DNA of 64,000 bases. Origin: Anthoceros angustus (lineage: Eukaryota; Streptophyta; Anthocerotopsida; Anthocerotales; Anthocerotaceae). Under the pieces are notes generated by a model that saw only the letters and a list, made by a program, of their open reading frames with translations, did no database searches and had not been told where the DNA came from. This document shows, one piece after another, positions 1-11,000 of this stretch. The position numbers were made by a program, and so were the translations under genes. The DNA lies in the NCBI GenBank assembly GCA_010909165.1, contig VJWM01000305.1, positions 33,411-97,410 of the forward strand. The letters run 5' to 3'. The stretch's first letter is position 1. Each line of letters opens with the position of its first letter.

Positions 1-755
1 GTTAAACTTGGTGAAACCAAGGCGATGTCTCCTCTGTCATCAAGTTGACTCCGAACCCGAATCTAATGGCACATTAGGCACCAAGCACCTGCAATCTCAA
101 TTTCAATCTCTGGCTCCCAAATCAACAAGTTCAACCACATTTACCTCCACCGGCCTCCTTCGTCCCCATGGGTTGGGGATCCCCTAATCGCTTCCTTCAC
201 AATTTTGCGGGATCTTGGACTCACATAAACAATTGTCTCAAGTTGACCACAAATTCTCGGTCAAGCAATGCATCGTGGCGGAGATCTTGTCGCAATGTTT
301 CCTCCCGTTTGCAGCCACGATGCTGGTCGGCTCCGACCTTATTGGTAAACTCCTCACACTCTTGGTCCCTTGGTGGGACTCCATGATCGTGGATTGTCAA
401 TTTCAGCTCAGCCTCTTCTTCCATCTTCGCATGTTGGGTGAGCCTCCTTAGCTCATCCTCCAACATTTCCGCCACTTCCTTCGATGTGGAAACACCCTTC
501 CTCCCCTCTTCCGCTTGTGGTGGGTCACTCCCTCCTCCTACCATGGTAGGTTCGCCTCCTACCACGTGGCGTTCCTCCTACCATGGTAGGAGCATCTCCT
601 ACCATGGTAGGCGTCTTATGGACCTCTTCATTTCCTCCTCCTCTACCAAATTCCGACCCCACGAGTCTCTGAGGCCAAGGTGAGTCGTCCCTCACCTTCC
701 TTTTCTTCCGTTCCTCTCGTTCACGGCGCTTTCCGGATTTTCGGTCTTTCTCTCG
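1..755. repeat. Direct repeat, copy 1 (partner 1285-2029)
   Basis: This stretch and 1285-2029 begin with the same GTTAAACTTGGTGAAACC and stay nearly identical up to TTTCTCTCG, differing by small indels, for example near 168 against 1449. Both carry CCTACCATGGTAGG palindromes at matching places: three in this copy, two in the other. Copy 1 may start upstream of the window. Confidence 0.85.
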
Positions 756-916
756 TCGGATCTACATAAGTCCCTTGCTGCTATTCCGATCCTTCGTCGG
801 AAATCGCGATCATAGGCTCTACCCTTCCGAGGCTACTCCTTCTCTATGTGCCTCGTCCTCGACTCCTCCTCTGACACCATCTACTTGTAGGCGGTGTACA
901 CCAACTTTGTGCCACC

Positions 917-1237
917 TCAGCGGGGTCCTCGGTAAGCTCGGTCACCGCCCGAAGAGCTCACCCCCGTACTACCCGAGGTGTACCCATCGGACTGAAGCGC
1001 GGACTCCCCTTCATAGGGTGCCTTGCTCCATGACACAAAAGCGACCTCAGCAGGCCCTACCCTACATGACTTAAATGTAATGCCGCTGCGACCGAAATCA
1101 AAGACACAAGCAGTACCATACAACCAAGGCCTGCCTATCAAAACCTTGTAGCCTAGATCTGACACTGGCCTCATGACAATGTAGGTAAGATGGAATGTGA
1201 GACCACCAATCACGGTTGGCACATTTCGGCACCCCAA
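917..1237 (-). pseudogene. Gypsy-type retroviral-like aspartic protease fragment
   Basis: A 106-residue minus-strand frame contains VLIGRPWLYG preceded by a beta-rich stretch (GGLTFHLTYIVM). This matches the C-terminal half of the aspartic protease domain of Ty3/gypsy polyproteins, where an I/L-L-G-R-P/D-W-L loop follows the flap. The catalytic D-S/T-G half is not seen in this frame. It is probably a pseudogene cleavage-enzyme fragment, upstream of a pol region that is not present here. Confidence 0.55.
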
Positions 1238-1284
1238 AGGTTTCCTCCTTGTTTGATCGCCATCCTCAAGAACACTCGGATTGG

Positions 1285-2029
1285 GTTAAACTTGGTGAAA
1301 CCAAGGCGATGTCTCCTCTGTCATCAAGTTGACTCGAACCGAATCTAATGGCACATTAGGCACCAAGCACCTGCAATCTCAATTTCAATCTCTGGCTCCC
1401 AAATCAACAAGTTCAACCACATTTACCTCCACCGGCCTCCTTCGTCCCCATGGGTTCGATCCCCTAATCGCTTCCTTCACAATTTTGCGGGATCTTGGAC
1501 TCACATAAACAATTGTCTCAAGTGACCACAAATTCTCGGTCAAGCAATGCATCGTGGCGGAGATCTTGTCGCAATGTTTCCTCCCGTTTGCAGCCACGAT
1601 GCTGGTCGGCTCCGACCTTATTGGTAAACTCCTCACACTCTTGGTCCCTTGATTTGGGGACTCCATGATCGGATTGTCAATTTCAGCTCAGCCTCTTCTT
1701 CCATCTTCGCATGTTGGGTGAGCCTCCTTAGCTCATCCTCCAACATTTCTGCCACTTCCTTCGATGTGGAAACACCCTTCCTCCCCTCTTCCGCTTGTGG
1801 GTGGTCCTCCCTCCCTCCTACCATGGTAGGTTCGCCTCCTACCACGTGGCGTTCCTCCTACCATGGTAGGAGCATCTCACGGTGGCGTCTTATGGACCTC
1901 TTCATTTCCTCCTCCTCTACCAAATTCCGACCCCACGAGTCTCTGAGGCCAAGGTGAGTCGTCCCTCACCTTCCTTTTCTTCCGTTCCTCTCGTTCACGG
2001 CGCTTTCCGGATTTTCGGTCTTTCTCTCG
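1285..2029. repeat. Direct repeat, copy 2 (partner 1-755)
   Basis: Second copy of the 0.75 kb repeat. One palindrome present at 598-611 in copy 1 has decayed to CTCACGGTGGCG here. After the repeat the two copies diverge: copy 1 runs into the protease-like segment, copy 2 into the zinc-knuckle segment. This looks like a rearranged tandem duplication of one gag gene. Confidence 0.85.
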
Positions 2030-2249
2030 GCGCTCAGATCTGGTGGTAACTTTGGCCACCAACAGCCCTTCGTGCACTCATCTCTCCTTCATACCCTTCT
2101 TCTACAATCCACAGATACCTGGATTCATCAAAATCAATTCGCTTCCACCTTCAAAACCGGCGTTGTGGTCACCGTGATTGCGGTTTCGGGGTTGGACGGC
2201 GTTCCTTCCGCTGCAGCTCATGAACCTCACCCACAGGCGTCTTGAGGCT

Positions 2250-2320
2250 ACCCTTGCTACTCCACGAACACCTTGGGTCACCAACCTTGTGCCCCAACTC
2301 CTTGCATACTTGACAAAAGG
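2250..2320 (-). pseudogene. Gag nucleocapsid zinc knuckle remnant
   Basis: On the minus strand one frame reads CQVCKELGHKVGDPRC, a CX2CX4HX6C variant of the retroelement CCHC knuckle. A second knuckle-like stretch (YNCGTPGHYSMNA) lies just upstream (higher coordinates) in a shifted frame. Such knuckles bind element RNA during particle assembly. A frameshift between the two shows the gene is dead. Confidence 0.5.
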
Positions 2321-2439
2321 TACATAACCCATTTGTTTAGGTTACGGGCATTCATTGAATAATGACCAGGTGTCCCACAATTATATGACACCGGTGGAAT
2401 TGCCATTGGCCTTTGTGGCTCCGGTCTCCATGGTCCGGT

Positions 2440-2713
2440 GAGGTAGGCGTGACCCATACCTCACAAGAACTGTGTTGCGGGTTGGTAAGTCGCCCTCATC
2501 GATTGAGGCGGGCGACTTCCAGTGACTGCCTGCACTTGGTAAGCCTCATCCACTTGGAATTGCTCTCCTCGAGAGGACGAATGGAGGAAAGAGGACGGCC
2601 CTCTCCGAAATTCCGCAGGAGCTCCTCGACATGATGGACGGAGGAGTGAAGGCCCATGCCAAGAATGGCTGGAAAACGGATAGCATCAAGGAGTTGAAGT
2701 GGAGGCTCTTTGC
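2440..2713 (+). pseudogene. Gag-like module, 5' part cut off by Copia insertion
   Basis: The stretch matches the start of the repeated gag-like module seen again at about 12.9-13.1 kb (plus) and 31.7-31.9 kb (minus): the reading around SSKGRMEE, the DMMDGG stretch, then IKELKWRLFA. It stops exactly at the left LTR of the 2714-8793 Copia element and resumes at 8794. Confidence 0.6.
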
Positions 2714-2862
2714 TGTTTATTTTGCGAGGAGCGAAAAACAGACTTTGTAAAAGAGATTAAACAAAAATGTGTGTTTTACAAATACATATGGCCTCACTAT
2801 ATATGCAACTCAATAACGGTTCATATGATCAACCTAACTAGCGCACCCTTTCATATTTAACA
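2714..2862 (-). repeat. Copia-1 3' LTR
   Basis: 149 bases, TGTTTA...TTTAACA on the plus strand, nearly identical to 8645-8793 with a few substitutions and one-base indels. On the element's strand it follows the PPT, so it is the 3' LTR. Confidence 0.92.
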
Positions 2863-2873
2863 CTCCCTCTAAA
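2863..2873 (-). other. Copia-1 polypurine tract
   Basis: On the minus strand TTTAGAGGGAG lies directly before the 3' LTR. This is the expected position and composition of the second-strand primer site. Confidence 0.8.
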
Positions 2874-3899
2874 GGTAAGCTAGGTTAGGTTAAACGCTCA
2901 CACCGCTCGAATACGTTACGCCGACTTCACGCTGTACCAAAGACGCCGAGCCTAGCGTAAACTCCGCCGCCATAAGAATCCTCGGACCATCCTCTTCACC
3001 ATTTCACTCAAGTTCGTTTGCGTCTTCATCCTCGAGCACGCCCACGCAGTAAATCAAAAACATGAGGACTCGAAGGGAACGAGCTACGAGTGCTCAAGTG
3101 TATCGAGAGAAGGAAAGAGGAAGGATAATCCATGAGAAGGATTCACCGGCTCGTCACCACTGGGGACACCATGTCCCACATGGTACTGGTACAATGCTTC
3201 ACGCCTAAAACATGGTCCTTTGTCGGGTCGGGAGGCGAGAATGGACGGAGAGCAACAACGGGATGCGCTACTCCATACATGCGGCCCCAATATTACGCCA
3301 AGCTAAAGCGACCATGGAAAGAATAACAGTGGAGCTTATCAAGTGAAGCAGGACACCACCGGGTGATCAAGGCGGGATGTGAAGCCCGCTATATGAGAGA
3401 AGTATCGCGTTGCCAGGAGATTAGGTCTTAAGGTAAGCTTCATCCTCCACGCAAGGCTGTCCATCTCCCTTGTTTTCATTTCACTAACAGGAAAATGTGT
3501 GAAGTGTCAGCAGCTCCTGTGTTCCTCCAAGGAAGACTGAGAACACAACACAATTCCCAAGGGAAACTCCGGTTTCCCACCCCACCCCACAACAGATAAG
3601 TTATCCGAAATACTTGGTATAGTCACCAGGCCTAGCCACGAAGATCTTTGGTAGTGTTTATGCTTTGCCAATCCTTCGCTAGCACGTCGCGACGTTAGAA
3701 TCTGTGCACATAACCCACCTTCACGACTCCACGCTCCACTACATCTCTAATGTAGTGATGTTGAATTTCTATATGCTTAGTGCGGGCGTGAAAGCGTGGA
3801 TTAGCGACAAGGGCTAAGGCGACATGTTATCACACATGATGGGGTAGGTGTCTGCTGAGTGCAGTCTAAGTCATGAAGGAAGGTCCTTTCCCATTCAGC

Positions 3900-4290
3900 C
3901 TCCTTTGAAGCATCATCAATGATTTGTACGCATACATGGAAGACAGGCTATGGAAGATTGCTTTTACGACCAATTCACGCGGAAGATAACAGAAGCAATA
4001 TGTGGAGAGCTTTTCTCGAATCACCGCCCGCCCGTGATGAACCCCTAAGGGTGAGTTTTTGTCGTCCTTCGATAGAAGAGTCCATAATTGTGGGTTCCTT
4101 TGAGATAGCGGAAAATCCGCCGAGCCAATGTGTTCTTCTGGATTCTCGAAATTGTGATACCGTGCTTACAGATCTGGATATCGGCCTTGTCGATTCGCTA
4201 AGAAGATTAGGTCGCCAATGCATGTCGAGGGACATCCTTCATGTCCTTAAGTTCTTCACAGGATTGAGGGCCTCAAGAGGTGTAAGTTTC
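3900..4290 (-). pseudogene. Copia-1 RT end / RNase H start, frameshifted
   Basis: Across at least two minus-strand frames one reads segments resembling the Copia stretch that links RT to RNase H, such as GSADFPLSQRNPQLWTLL in one frame, normally followed by RNase H. Frameshifts break it every 50-100 bases. The 2.9-3.9 kb stretch between it and the PPT shows no clear RNase H motif. Confidence 0.5.
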
Positions 4291-5154
4291 ACGCCCATAG
4301 CGAAAGGGTAGTTGAGGGTCTAGCCGTCAAGTTTGAACTTGCGCAGAATATCATTGATGTACTTATCTTTGGTGAACTATCGAGCCCTTCCTCTCGTACC
4401 CTTAAGATTTGAACTCCCAAACAGTATTTAAGTTCTCCGATGTCTTTCATCTCGAACTTTGTACTTAGCTTATGTTTAACATCAGCTAACAGAGTGTTAC
4501 TGTTTGTGGCAAGAATGACATCGTCAACATATAGGGCTAATATGACGAAGCCGCTTCCTTGACTGAGTCGGTAAACATTAGAGTCTGCTGTGCTTTGGAC
4601 TAAGGATATACTGAGCAGGTAAACATGCATAGTGATATACCAAATTCGGCCACTTTGTTTTAGTCCATATATACACTTGAGCAATTTGAGCACTTTGGTG
4701 GGATGTTCAGGATCTTCATATCCTTCAGGCTGTGCCATATACAGGTCTTCATCAAGGTCACCATAGAGGAAGGCCGTGCACACATCCATTTGCTGTAAGT
4801 CAAGGTTCAACTCTGCTGCCAGAGCCAGCAGTATGCGAATGGATTGTGCTCGAACAACTGGTGAGAATGTTTCCTGGTAATCTAGGCCCTCAACCTGGGT
4901 AAATCCTCTTGCCACCAGTCTGGCTTTGTATCTGGCAATCTCCCCTTTGGCGTTGAGTTTAAGTTTAAAAACCCACTTACAAGAGATGGCTTTGCGTCCA
5001 GGTGGGAGGTCAGCGATTTGCCAGGTCTTGTTCTTGAGCAGAGATTGGTATTCATCCTCCACTGCTGCCTGCCACTTGGAGCAATCTGGGCCACGGAGGG
5101 CTTCCTTGTATGATAGGGGTTCCTCGGCAGGGAGGATATTCTGTATAGCACCAA
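4289..5154 (-). pseudogene. Copia-1 reverse transcriptase
   Basis: A 257-residue open frame (4289-5062) plus an overlapping frame. It would copy element RNA into DNA inside the particle. Visible motifs are ISCKWVFKLK and GEIARYKARLVARGFTQ at the N-terminus, QQMDVCTAFLYGDL (first catalytic aspartate region), KLLKCIYGLKQS, and the catalytic box YVDDVILA. The palm catalytic aspartates are therefore kept. The frame then ends early, before the RNase H domain, and the upstream link to integrase is shifted, so no intact polyprotein remains. Confidence 0.85.
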
Positions 5155-5429
5155 AAACTGCCGAAGATGTTCGAAAATCGACGGATTGATAATAGGGTTC
5201 TAACCATCGTCCGAGGTGCCTATGGCGTGTGGAGCGTCGTGGGGTGGTTCAGAGGAATCAAGTTCGAATCTGAACGGGTGACATCCTCCTCATCAGGTCG
5301 GTGGGATATCCTCCTCATCACCGAATTTGAACTATCATTTGCGTGAGATCATCTGCTGGTTCACCGGGTCTCTGTAGGGTGAGGGGCAACAATGGGGAGC
5401 CTCAGAGTCATCTACATGCGGATGGAAGG

Positions 5430-6320
5430 TTAGAGGTTCTTCGCCATCCGTAGGGAAGGTGACAGTATCAAGCTTTCATTTGCATCTACTCCCTCTAAAG
5501 GGTTAGAGGGTGTGGGGTTGGTAGTCAGTGTGTGCAAAGGTTCTACGAAGGTGACACTGCGGGCAAGGACTAATGATTGAGTGTCAGGGTCATAGAGTTT
5601 GTACGCTTTCACATGTTCACTGTACCCCACAAAAAGTAGACGTTGAGCTCGGTCCTCTAACTTCTTGCGTTTTTCTGCAGGAATATAGGCGAAGGCCTTG
5701 GATCCAAATACTCGGAGGTGGAGCAAACTAGGCTTTCGATGCCAGAAAACCTCATAAGGAGTTTGTCCGGATGTAGTAAGTATCCTCATATATACGTGGC
5801 GTAACCACTCCGCCCAATACTCTTGAGGTAAGTTGGCATGCGTAGCATACTCTGGTCATTCCAAGTAGCGTCGATTTTTCGTTCAGCAACTGCTCGTTGT
5901 CGAGTGTATGGAACAATAAGTTGTCTTTGAATGCCTGTTCTTGAAGGTAATCATCAAAGGCATTGTTGACAAATTCTGTCCCATTATCACTGCGTAGGAC
6001 TTTAAGTAGGCATCCAGATTGTCTTTGTGCAAGTGGGAGCCACTGCTTAAAGTGCATGAGAGTGTCGCTTTTCAGGTGCATGGGAAAGGTCCAGAGTACC
6101 GACTAAAGTCGTCTGTGAGAGTTAGATAGTACTGTGCTCCACCTAGAGATGGCTCGTGGATCTTTCCAGAGATATCAGCATGCACAAGTGCAAGGCGATC
6201 TTGCTCTATGTGCGCTTTTGGGGAATGGTAGCTCTTCCGCTTGGCAAGGATGCACGACTCACGATGGGAAGATCCTAAAACAAGCGGTAGGGGTTCTCTG
6301 TGGCAACCTATGCGTGACAT
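5430..6320 (-). pseudogene. Copia-1 integrase, broken in three frames
   Basis: Three overlapping minus-strand frames carry successive integrase segments. The first (6072-6320) has LVHADISGKI and YLTLTDDFSRYSG. The second (5752-6081) has SDNGTEFVNNAFDDYL, the core around the second catalytic aspartate. The third (5430-5789) has the Copia C-terminal signature: a HLRVFGSKAFAYIP stretch and a LLFVGYSEHVKAYKLYDP stretch. The frame changes near 5.78 and 6.08 kb are frameshifts, so integration activity from this copy is unlikely. Confidence 0.8.
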
Positions 6321-6362
6321 GTCAATAAGTTTATGCCTGTTAGCGTGTCCTAGCCGTATGCG

Positions 6363-7004
6363 CTACAGAGATGCTAAGCGAATATTGACGAAAGCGAAGA
6401 ATGACTTACGGGATGAGGAGAACACTAACTCAGTACAAGTCATGGTCGAGGATACCTCTAAATGCACATGCGCCAAAGAATTCTTCGTAGCAGCAGCATC
6501 ATCAGCGACACGTATCTCATACGTTCGAAGCTGCATGATTTTGCTCATTGACAGAAGATTCTTGGCCATTTCAGGTACAAATAGAACTCCATCGATCTTC
6601 AAAGTTGTGTTGTCGTCGAGAATGAAGGTACATTGCCCATGTCCTTCAACTTTAAGGCTAGTGTCACTCCTTTCATCACCAAGCAGGACTTTATCCTTCA
6701 TTCTGCAAATTGTTAAACTAGAAAATAAATTCTTGTTGTTGCAGATATGAGCAGTGGCTCCTGAGTCCAAGAACCAATCATCACTGGCGTGTGATGAAGT
6801 TGTCATACAGACAGTGAGGATCTTCACTGTAGCCTTAGAGTTTTCTCCTTTCTCTTTGACAACAACATGTGCTGACGGTCTTGTGGATTGTGGTCGTTGT
6901 GGCTCACCGCCTTTCTTCTTGCGGCACTCACGTGCCCAATGTCCATGACACCACACGATGCTCGTCCGGCACTGAGAAAGATGGGGCACCATCGACCCGA
7001 CCAC
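6363..7004 (-). pseudogene. Copia-1 nucleocapsid and protease
   Basis: A 213-residue frame. Near its start it shows the CCHC remnant CHGHWARECRKKK; the first cysteine half lies in the overlapping 6824-7171 frame. After a linker comes WFLDSGATAHICN, with the D-S-G active site of the Copia aspartic protease. The following residues fit the GAG-pre-integrase region (VPEMAKNLLSMSKIM). The protease would cut the polyprotein. The motif itself is intact but the gag junction is frameshifted. Confidence 0.82.
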
Positions 7005-7257
7005 CAGTGTCCTACCTTCGATTTCTTAAACCGAGTGAAGCACCTTGTCGGTTTGTTTCTAGATCCACGGCTAATAAGCGTCCTTGCTCTTCCGAAAAGG
7101 GCACCAATAACTTCTTCAAGCTTAATGGTGAGGGTTAGGGGAGGATGCCGGTGAGCAATGGATGGGTCCATTTGTGTGGAGATAAAATTTTGGTAGGAGG
7201 AGGCTGCTCAATAGTTGAGCAACGCCTCTACCTCGTCCATCTTGCAGCCAAGGGCAA

Positions 7258-8469
7258 CTATTTGAGCTCTCTATGGCGGAACTTGGTGACATGAGATGCC
7301 ACTTTGTCTCCCTCCCTCATACGCAGCCCATAGAATTCTGGCACATAGGGTAAGAATATTACCCGATGTGGCTGCAAGTTGATTCCAAATCTCCGAAGCG
7401 GTGAGATACTGACATCGCACGAGGTCGATCCGTGCCTCCAATAAGTAGAGCAAGTGCTATTGAATTCGATTGGTCCCACTTTTGGATGTCATTAAGCGAA
7501 GGAGGCGAGGAGTCGTGGTCGTTTCTTAAGTGTAGCATCGACTACGCTCCGGACACCTCAGCAACTGAGTGGACTTCATTCGAACTTTCCGGACTTGGTA
7601 TCTTGTTCCATTGAACGATCCTTTCTTTGAGTTCGAGGTAAAGGATGGTCCTGCAAGATTATGAGGCATCCGAGCGAAGCCATAGGCGAGGTGGTATCGC
7701 CGGATCAGAAGTTGAGACGACCAAGTTGTTGTGTCGATTGATCTATAGACGCTACATGCGTAATGTGACCTTCCTTAAGTTATGACTCGTGGAAGAGAAA
7801 ACATTAATTACAATGTTACCGTGCTGATTGACTTTCCTTGCAGGACTTCTAACTAAACCGTCGCGTATCCAGATTGTGTGAAGAGGCGCGACCGGTGGGT
7901 TCTGGATCCTGAGGTCCTGAGATGCGAAAGGGGATCGACGCTACAACTTGATGACTGCTCGAGTGACATGGAGGATGCCAGGCGACGCTTCATCAAGATT
8001 GGTGACGCTCCCAGCCTGTCGGCGCCTCCCGCCGCCGCTGGAAATGGTCAAGATGCAATCACCGGGAGAGATTGCTTGATTTCTCCTCCTTGGCGCCCAA
8101 GCTCAATCTTTTTCATGAGATCAACCACTTCATTGATCGGTATTTGATTGAGCTTGCCGCCGTGATTGCTCGTCCCCGAGTTATCAAGGTGATCGACGTC
8201 TTTATTTCTTCCTGATTCGACAGCACTTCAGATAAGGATCTCTCGACCCTAGTGACGCTTGCTAATAGTATGGCTACGGCGTCTTGATTTCCCTTGTCAC
8301 TGGGTGCAGGACAATTGCATGGTAGTTCTGGACGGGAGGCGCCGTGAGGGTTTGTTGATCGGTGATAGAACAAATCAGGGTTCTGACCCCTCTTGGCGCA
8401 TCTTTCTCTGTACAGATTGTCAACCATGTGATTCTGTAAAGTATGGACGTGATCTGGTCCCGAAAGCAA
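7258..8469 (-). pseudogene. Copia-1 gag (capsid) region, fragmentary
   Basis: At 7258-7479 two overlapping frames together give ASEIWNQLAA, then LRMREGDKVASHVTKFRH, the typical UBN2/Copia gag pattern that builds the particle shell. Further upstream (8113-8469) lies a frame with a short helical heptad-like run (ILLASVTRVERSLSEVLS) of unclear origin. About 600 bases between the two show no recognisable protein. Confidence 0.6.
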
Positions 8470-8630
8470 AGAAAAGTCCTTGACCCGGATGTAGGGTAAT
8501 TCTGTTCATAGAGGTCTAGAATAGTTTCTAGGCGCATCGGTGGAGGAGAAATTCCTCCACACAGTGCGGCCGCCTTCTATACCACCACCTCGCGGGCTTC
8601 CGCGACTCGGCATCATTCGGGAGATAGAAT

Positions 8631-8644
8631 GGGGTTCGATACCA
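8631..8644 (-). other. Copia-1 primer-binding site
   Basis: Directly inside the right LTR the minus strand reads TGGTATCGAACCCC. This resembles the initiator-Met tRNA site (TGGTATCAGAGC type) used by most plant Copia elements for the first 7 bases, then diverges. The position is right; the primer identity is less sure. Confidence 0.7.
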
Positions 8645-8793
8645 TGTTTATTTTGAGGAGCTAAAAAACAGACTTTGTAAAGAGATTAAACAAAAATGTG
8701 TGTTTTACAAATACATATGGCCTCACTATATATGCAACTCAATAACGGTTCATATGATCAACCCTAACTAGCCGCACCCTTTCATATTTAACA
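8645..8793 (-). repeat. Copia-1 5' LTR
   Basis: 149-base partner of 2714-2862, with TG...CA ends. On the element strand it precedes the PBS. The few differences from the 3' LTR indicate a moderately young insertion, younger than the modules it interrupts. Confidence 0.92.
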
Positions 8794-9297
8794 TTTGCGA
8801 AGATTGTGCTAGGGTTGGTAAATTACCAAAGGACTTCTTATTTCAGCACCAACTTCCTGCAATTTTTGTGGAAGATTTCGAGAGGAGCCAAGCCAGATTG
8901 GGGCACCATCATGTATGAGGCCTACATCCACCACCGGGAGAAGCTCCTCAAGCCAAATTCGGTGGATGAGGAAGGGCCAAGGCCCTGCTACCTTAGCACC
9001 TATTTGGTGCATTTGTGGGAAACGGAGGGACTTCTCACAAGCAAGGAGTTGGAAGATGCTTGGCATCCTTCGGAGATAATTCATCTCCAGCCAAGCTTGG
9101 AAAGGCCCTTGCCTTTTGCATTGAGGAAGACAGTGGGAGGTCAGACCTCCACAAGCATGCTAGGAGCAAGGGCGGAGGATGTAGAGGCAACAAGGTTGCC
9201 GAGTCTTTTCCCCACGAGGCAAGGGAGGAGAGGAACAGGAACCGCCGAGGAAGGCCGAATGGTAGTCTATGAGAGGAGGACTACCACAGAGGGGTGA
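8794..9297 (+). pseudogene. Gag-like module copy 1 (continuation)
   Basis: A 163-residue open frame (8806-9297) continues the sequence interrupted at 2713. It reads NYQRTSYF, LWKISRGAKPDWG, IMYEAYIHHREKLLKP and LVHLWETEGLLTSKEL. The same segments recur at about 12.0, 13.2 and 31.4 kb and, more distantly, at 39.0 kb. The fold is not recognised with certainty. It has the feel of the plant-specific N-terminal domain found in some gypsy-like transposon proteins (the 'putative plant transposon protein' class), but that is a guess. A stop follows, then a palindrome-rich tract. Confidence 0.6.
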
Positions 9298-9299
9298 TA

Positions 9300-9500
9300 C
9301 CCCAAGGTGGGAGTCCCACCATCTCATTTGTGCCTAGCAGAGAGGCACCCACCTACCCTAGAGGCACACCCAAGAGGGTGGGCATCCGTGTAGGCGCCAC
9401 CTACCACAGGGGGAGCACCTCACCGCTGTAGGCAAGCACCCTACCGGGTAGGGTGCAGCCCACAGGGTAGGGAAGGGAAAGAGGCACACAGCAGGCGCCA
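9300..9500. repeat. Degenerate palindrome tract
   Basis: Repeated C/G-rich blocks of the kind ...CACCTACC... and ...GGTAGG..., including CCCTACCGGGTAGGG, separated by GGCGCCACC-like spacers. It occupies the same place, between the globular and coiled-coil parts of the module, as the sharper CCTACCATGGTAGG arrays at 12.6, 13.7, 14.5 and 31.1 kb. No exact 14-mer survives here. Confidence 0.55.
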
Positions 9501-9679
9501 CTACCCACGCTTGGAGGAAGGCGGTGGGAGGTCGGACCTCCACAAGCATGCTAGGAGCAAGGGAGCTGGAGATTTAAGAGGCCAACAGGAATTGGGCCCT
9601 GAGAGGCCGAGTGCTTGTGAGCACTCGGCCGTGTGGATTTGAAGGGGCTAGGGAACTAGCAGCCTCCTTGTGGGCATGT

Positions 9680-10740
9680 CAGTCAAAGCCGGGAGATGAC
9701 GAGAAAGCAGGGACTAAATGGCAATTGGAAGCTATGGAGTCCGACGAAGGCACCAAGCCGGAGAAGGTCGGGAGAAGCTCCAGGGATCTCGTGGACCATG
9801 GAGAGAGAAGGTCCTAGAGGGAGGTTGTCGCGGGAAGAAGCCATTCGGGCAACAACCCAGCAGGATTCGTGGAGGCATATGGAGGAGCATTTTGCCCAGA
9901 GCAGAGAAAGGGCAAAACGGAGGCTCTAGGAAGGGAAGGTGGCGGTCCAACAAATGGACGAGAGTGATACTACCAAGCCATCAAAATCCGGACATGGAAG
10001 GAAGAATTGAGAAGAACCTACAAGGAGGAAAAGCGAGTTGGAGGCTCAAGACCCAGAATGCAAGAGTTGGAGGCGAAAAGGGTGCTTGGCAAGGGAGGAG
10101 AGGAGACTTGAGCAAAGGAAATTTGGAGCAAGGAGGTTCCAAGAAGAGGAGTACCACAAGAAAGTGGTACACAGGATGCTGGTGGTGAGGAAGAGGAGAT
10201 TTTGGGCAGATTACGCCCTTCAGGCAAAGATGGCCAACCAGCTGAAAGAAGCAAGGGAGGAGAATGTGACCCTCCATGTCAAGGTGGGAGAATTAACCAC
10301 CGCAAGGGATGCCTACAAGGGTAGGTGTGAGGATGGAGAGTGGCCCACAGAGATTGATGATCTCCAAATGCAGTATCATAGCTTGGGGGCTCATCTCCAC
10401 AACAGGATTTTAAAGGCCAACAATGAAGTCTTGCATTTGGCCAAGAGAAGGACATTAGGTCCTCATGATGATGACAGAAGGATGCAGAGTGCAGCTGGAG
10501 GCCTCCGACTTTGATGAGGCCAAGACATGGACTAGGAACTTAAAAGTTTGGGCAACCAGCCCAAAAGAGCTCAAGACGAACAAGTTTGATTTTTTTTGGC
10601 TAAGAACGATTGAAGAGGAGCATGCCAAGAAATTTTGAGAATCTTGAAGTCGGAGTTGTAGGATATTGTTAGGAAGGCGAAGAGGATATCCCAGAGGAAG
10701 AGGAAGAAGCGGGTCAAAATGACTTGAGCGAGTGAGGGCG
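9680..10740 (+). pseudogene. Gag-like coiled-coil part, copy 1
   Basis: Highly charged helical sequence split over frames 9611-9817, 9696-9929, 9718-10188 and 10038-10514. Recognisable segments are TKWQLEAMESDE, HMEEHFAQSRERAK, EEEYHKKVVHRMLV, REENVTLHVKVGELTTARDA, ATEIDDLQMQY-like text and LAKRRTLGPHDDD. The last frame (158 residues) is the most complete. The pattern of E/K/R heptads suggests a long coiled coil, as in gag of some gypsy elements. Inverted counterparts lie at 29.5-31.0 kb. Frameshifts make it a pseudogene. Confidence 0.55.
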
Positions 10741-10819
10741 CCCAAAGGGCGGTTGCATCACCGCCCGTAGGGTCGCCACACCACGCCGGTAGGTCGAGAA
10801 GGGCATCACCGGGTAGGTC

Positions 10820-11000
10820 AAGGCCTCGCTAAAGGAAATTTAGAATAGAGGGGATATCCACTATATATGCTCACCAATAGGGAATAAATATATAGAGTAA
10901 TTAGAAGCGATTAATTAGGATAGCGAGATAGGAAAATAGGTAGAATTAGGATTTTGGAATGATGAATCCAATCTAGGGTTGTGCAGTGGCGTATATCCAA
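10820..11000 (+). promoter_or_regulatory. AT-rich, TATA-containing block of the module unit
   Basis: A sharp AT-rich island in GC-rich surroundings (CCACTATATATGCTCACC, then AATAAATATATAGAG). A clear inverted copy lies at 32.79-32.95 kb. It precedes the basic N-terminus of the gag-like frame in both arms, so it may be the element's promoter or part of its LTR. Function is inferred from composition and position only. Confidence 0.4.

Larger units (their letters stand above)
1..2390 (-). mobile_element. Ty3/gypsy-like gag-protease remnant, duplicated
   Basis: Decayed retroelement read on the minus strand. Visible pieces are a charged helical segment (221-565 and again 1633-1845), a zinc-knuckle stretch near 2250-2320 and an aspartic-protease-like segment at 917-1237. 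No frame stays open across the region and none has a usable full-length start. The left edge lies outside the window. On the right it meets plus-strand module sequence at about 2.4 kb, so two elements abut here. Assignment to Ty3/gypsy rests on the protease signature and the gag layout; no reverse transcriptase of this copy is in the window. Confidence 0.6.
2714..8793 (-). mobile_element. Complete Ty1/Copia LTR retrotransposon, decayed
   Basis: A 6.1 kb minus-strand element with 149-base LTRs at both ends (TG...CA), a primer-binding site beside the right LTR, a polypurine tract beside the left LTR, and the 5-base target duplication TTTGC at 2709-2713 and 8794-8798. Inside, read right to left, come gag, zinc knuckle, protease, integrase, reverse transcriptase and the start of RNase H. 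That order, with integrase before RT, is diagnostic of Copia. Several frames are broken, so it is non-autonomous now. It inserted into an older gag-like module, whose sequence joins cleanly across the element. Confidence 0.92.
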
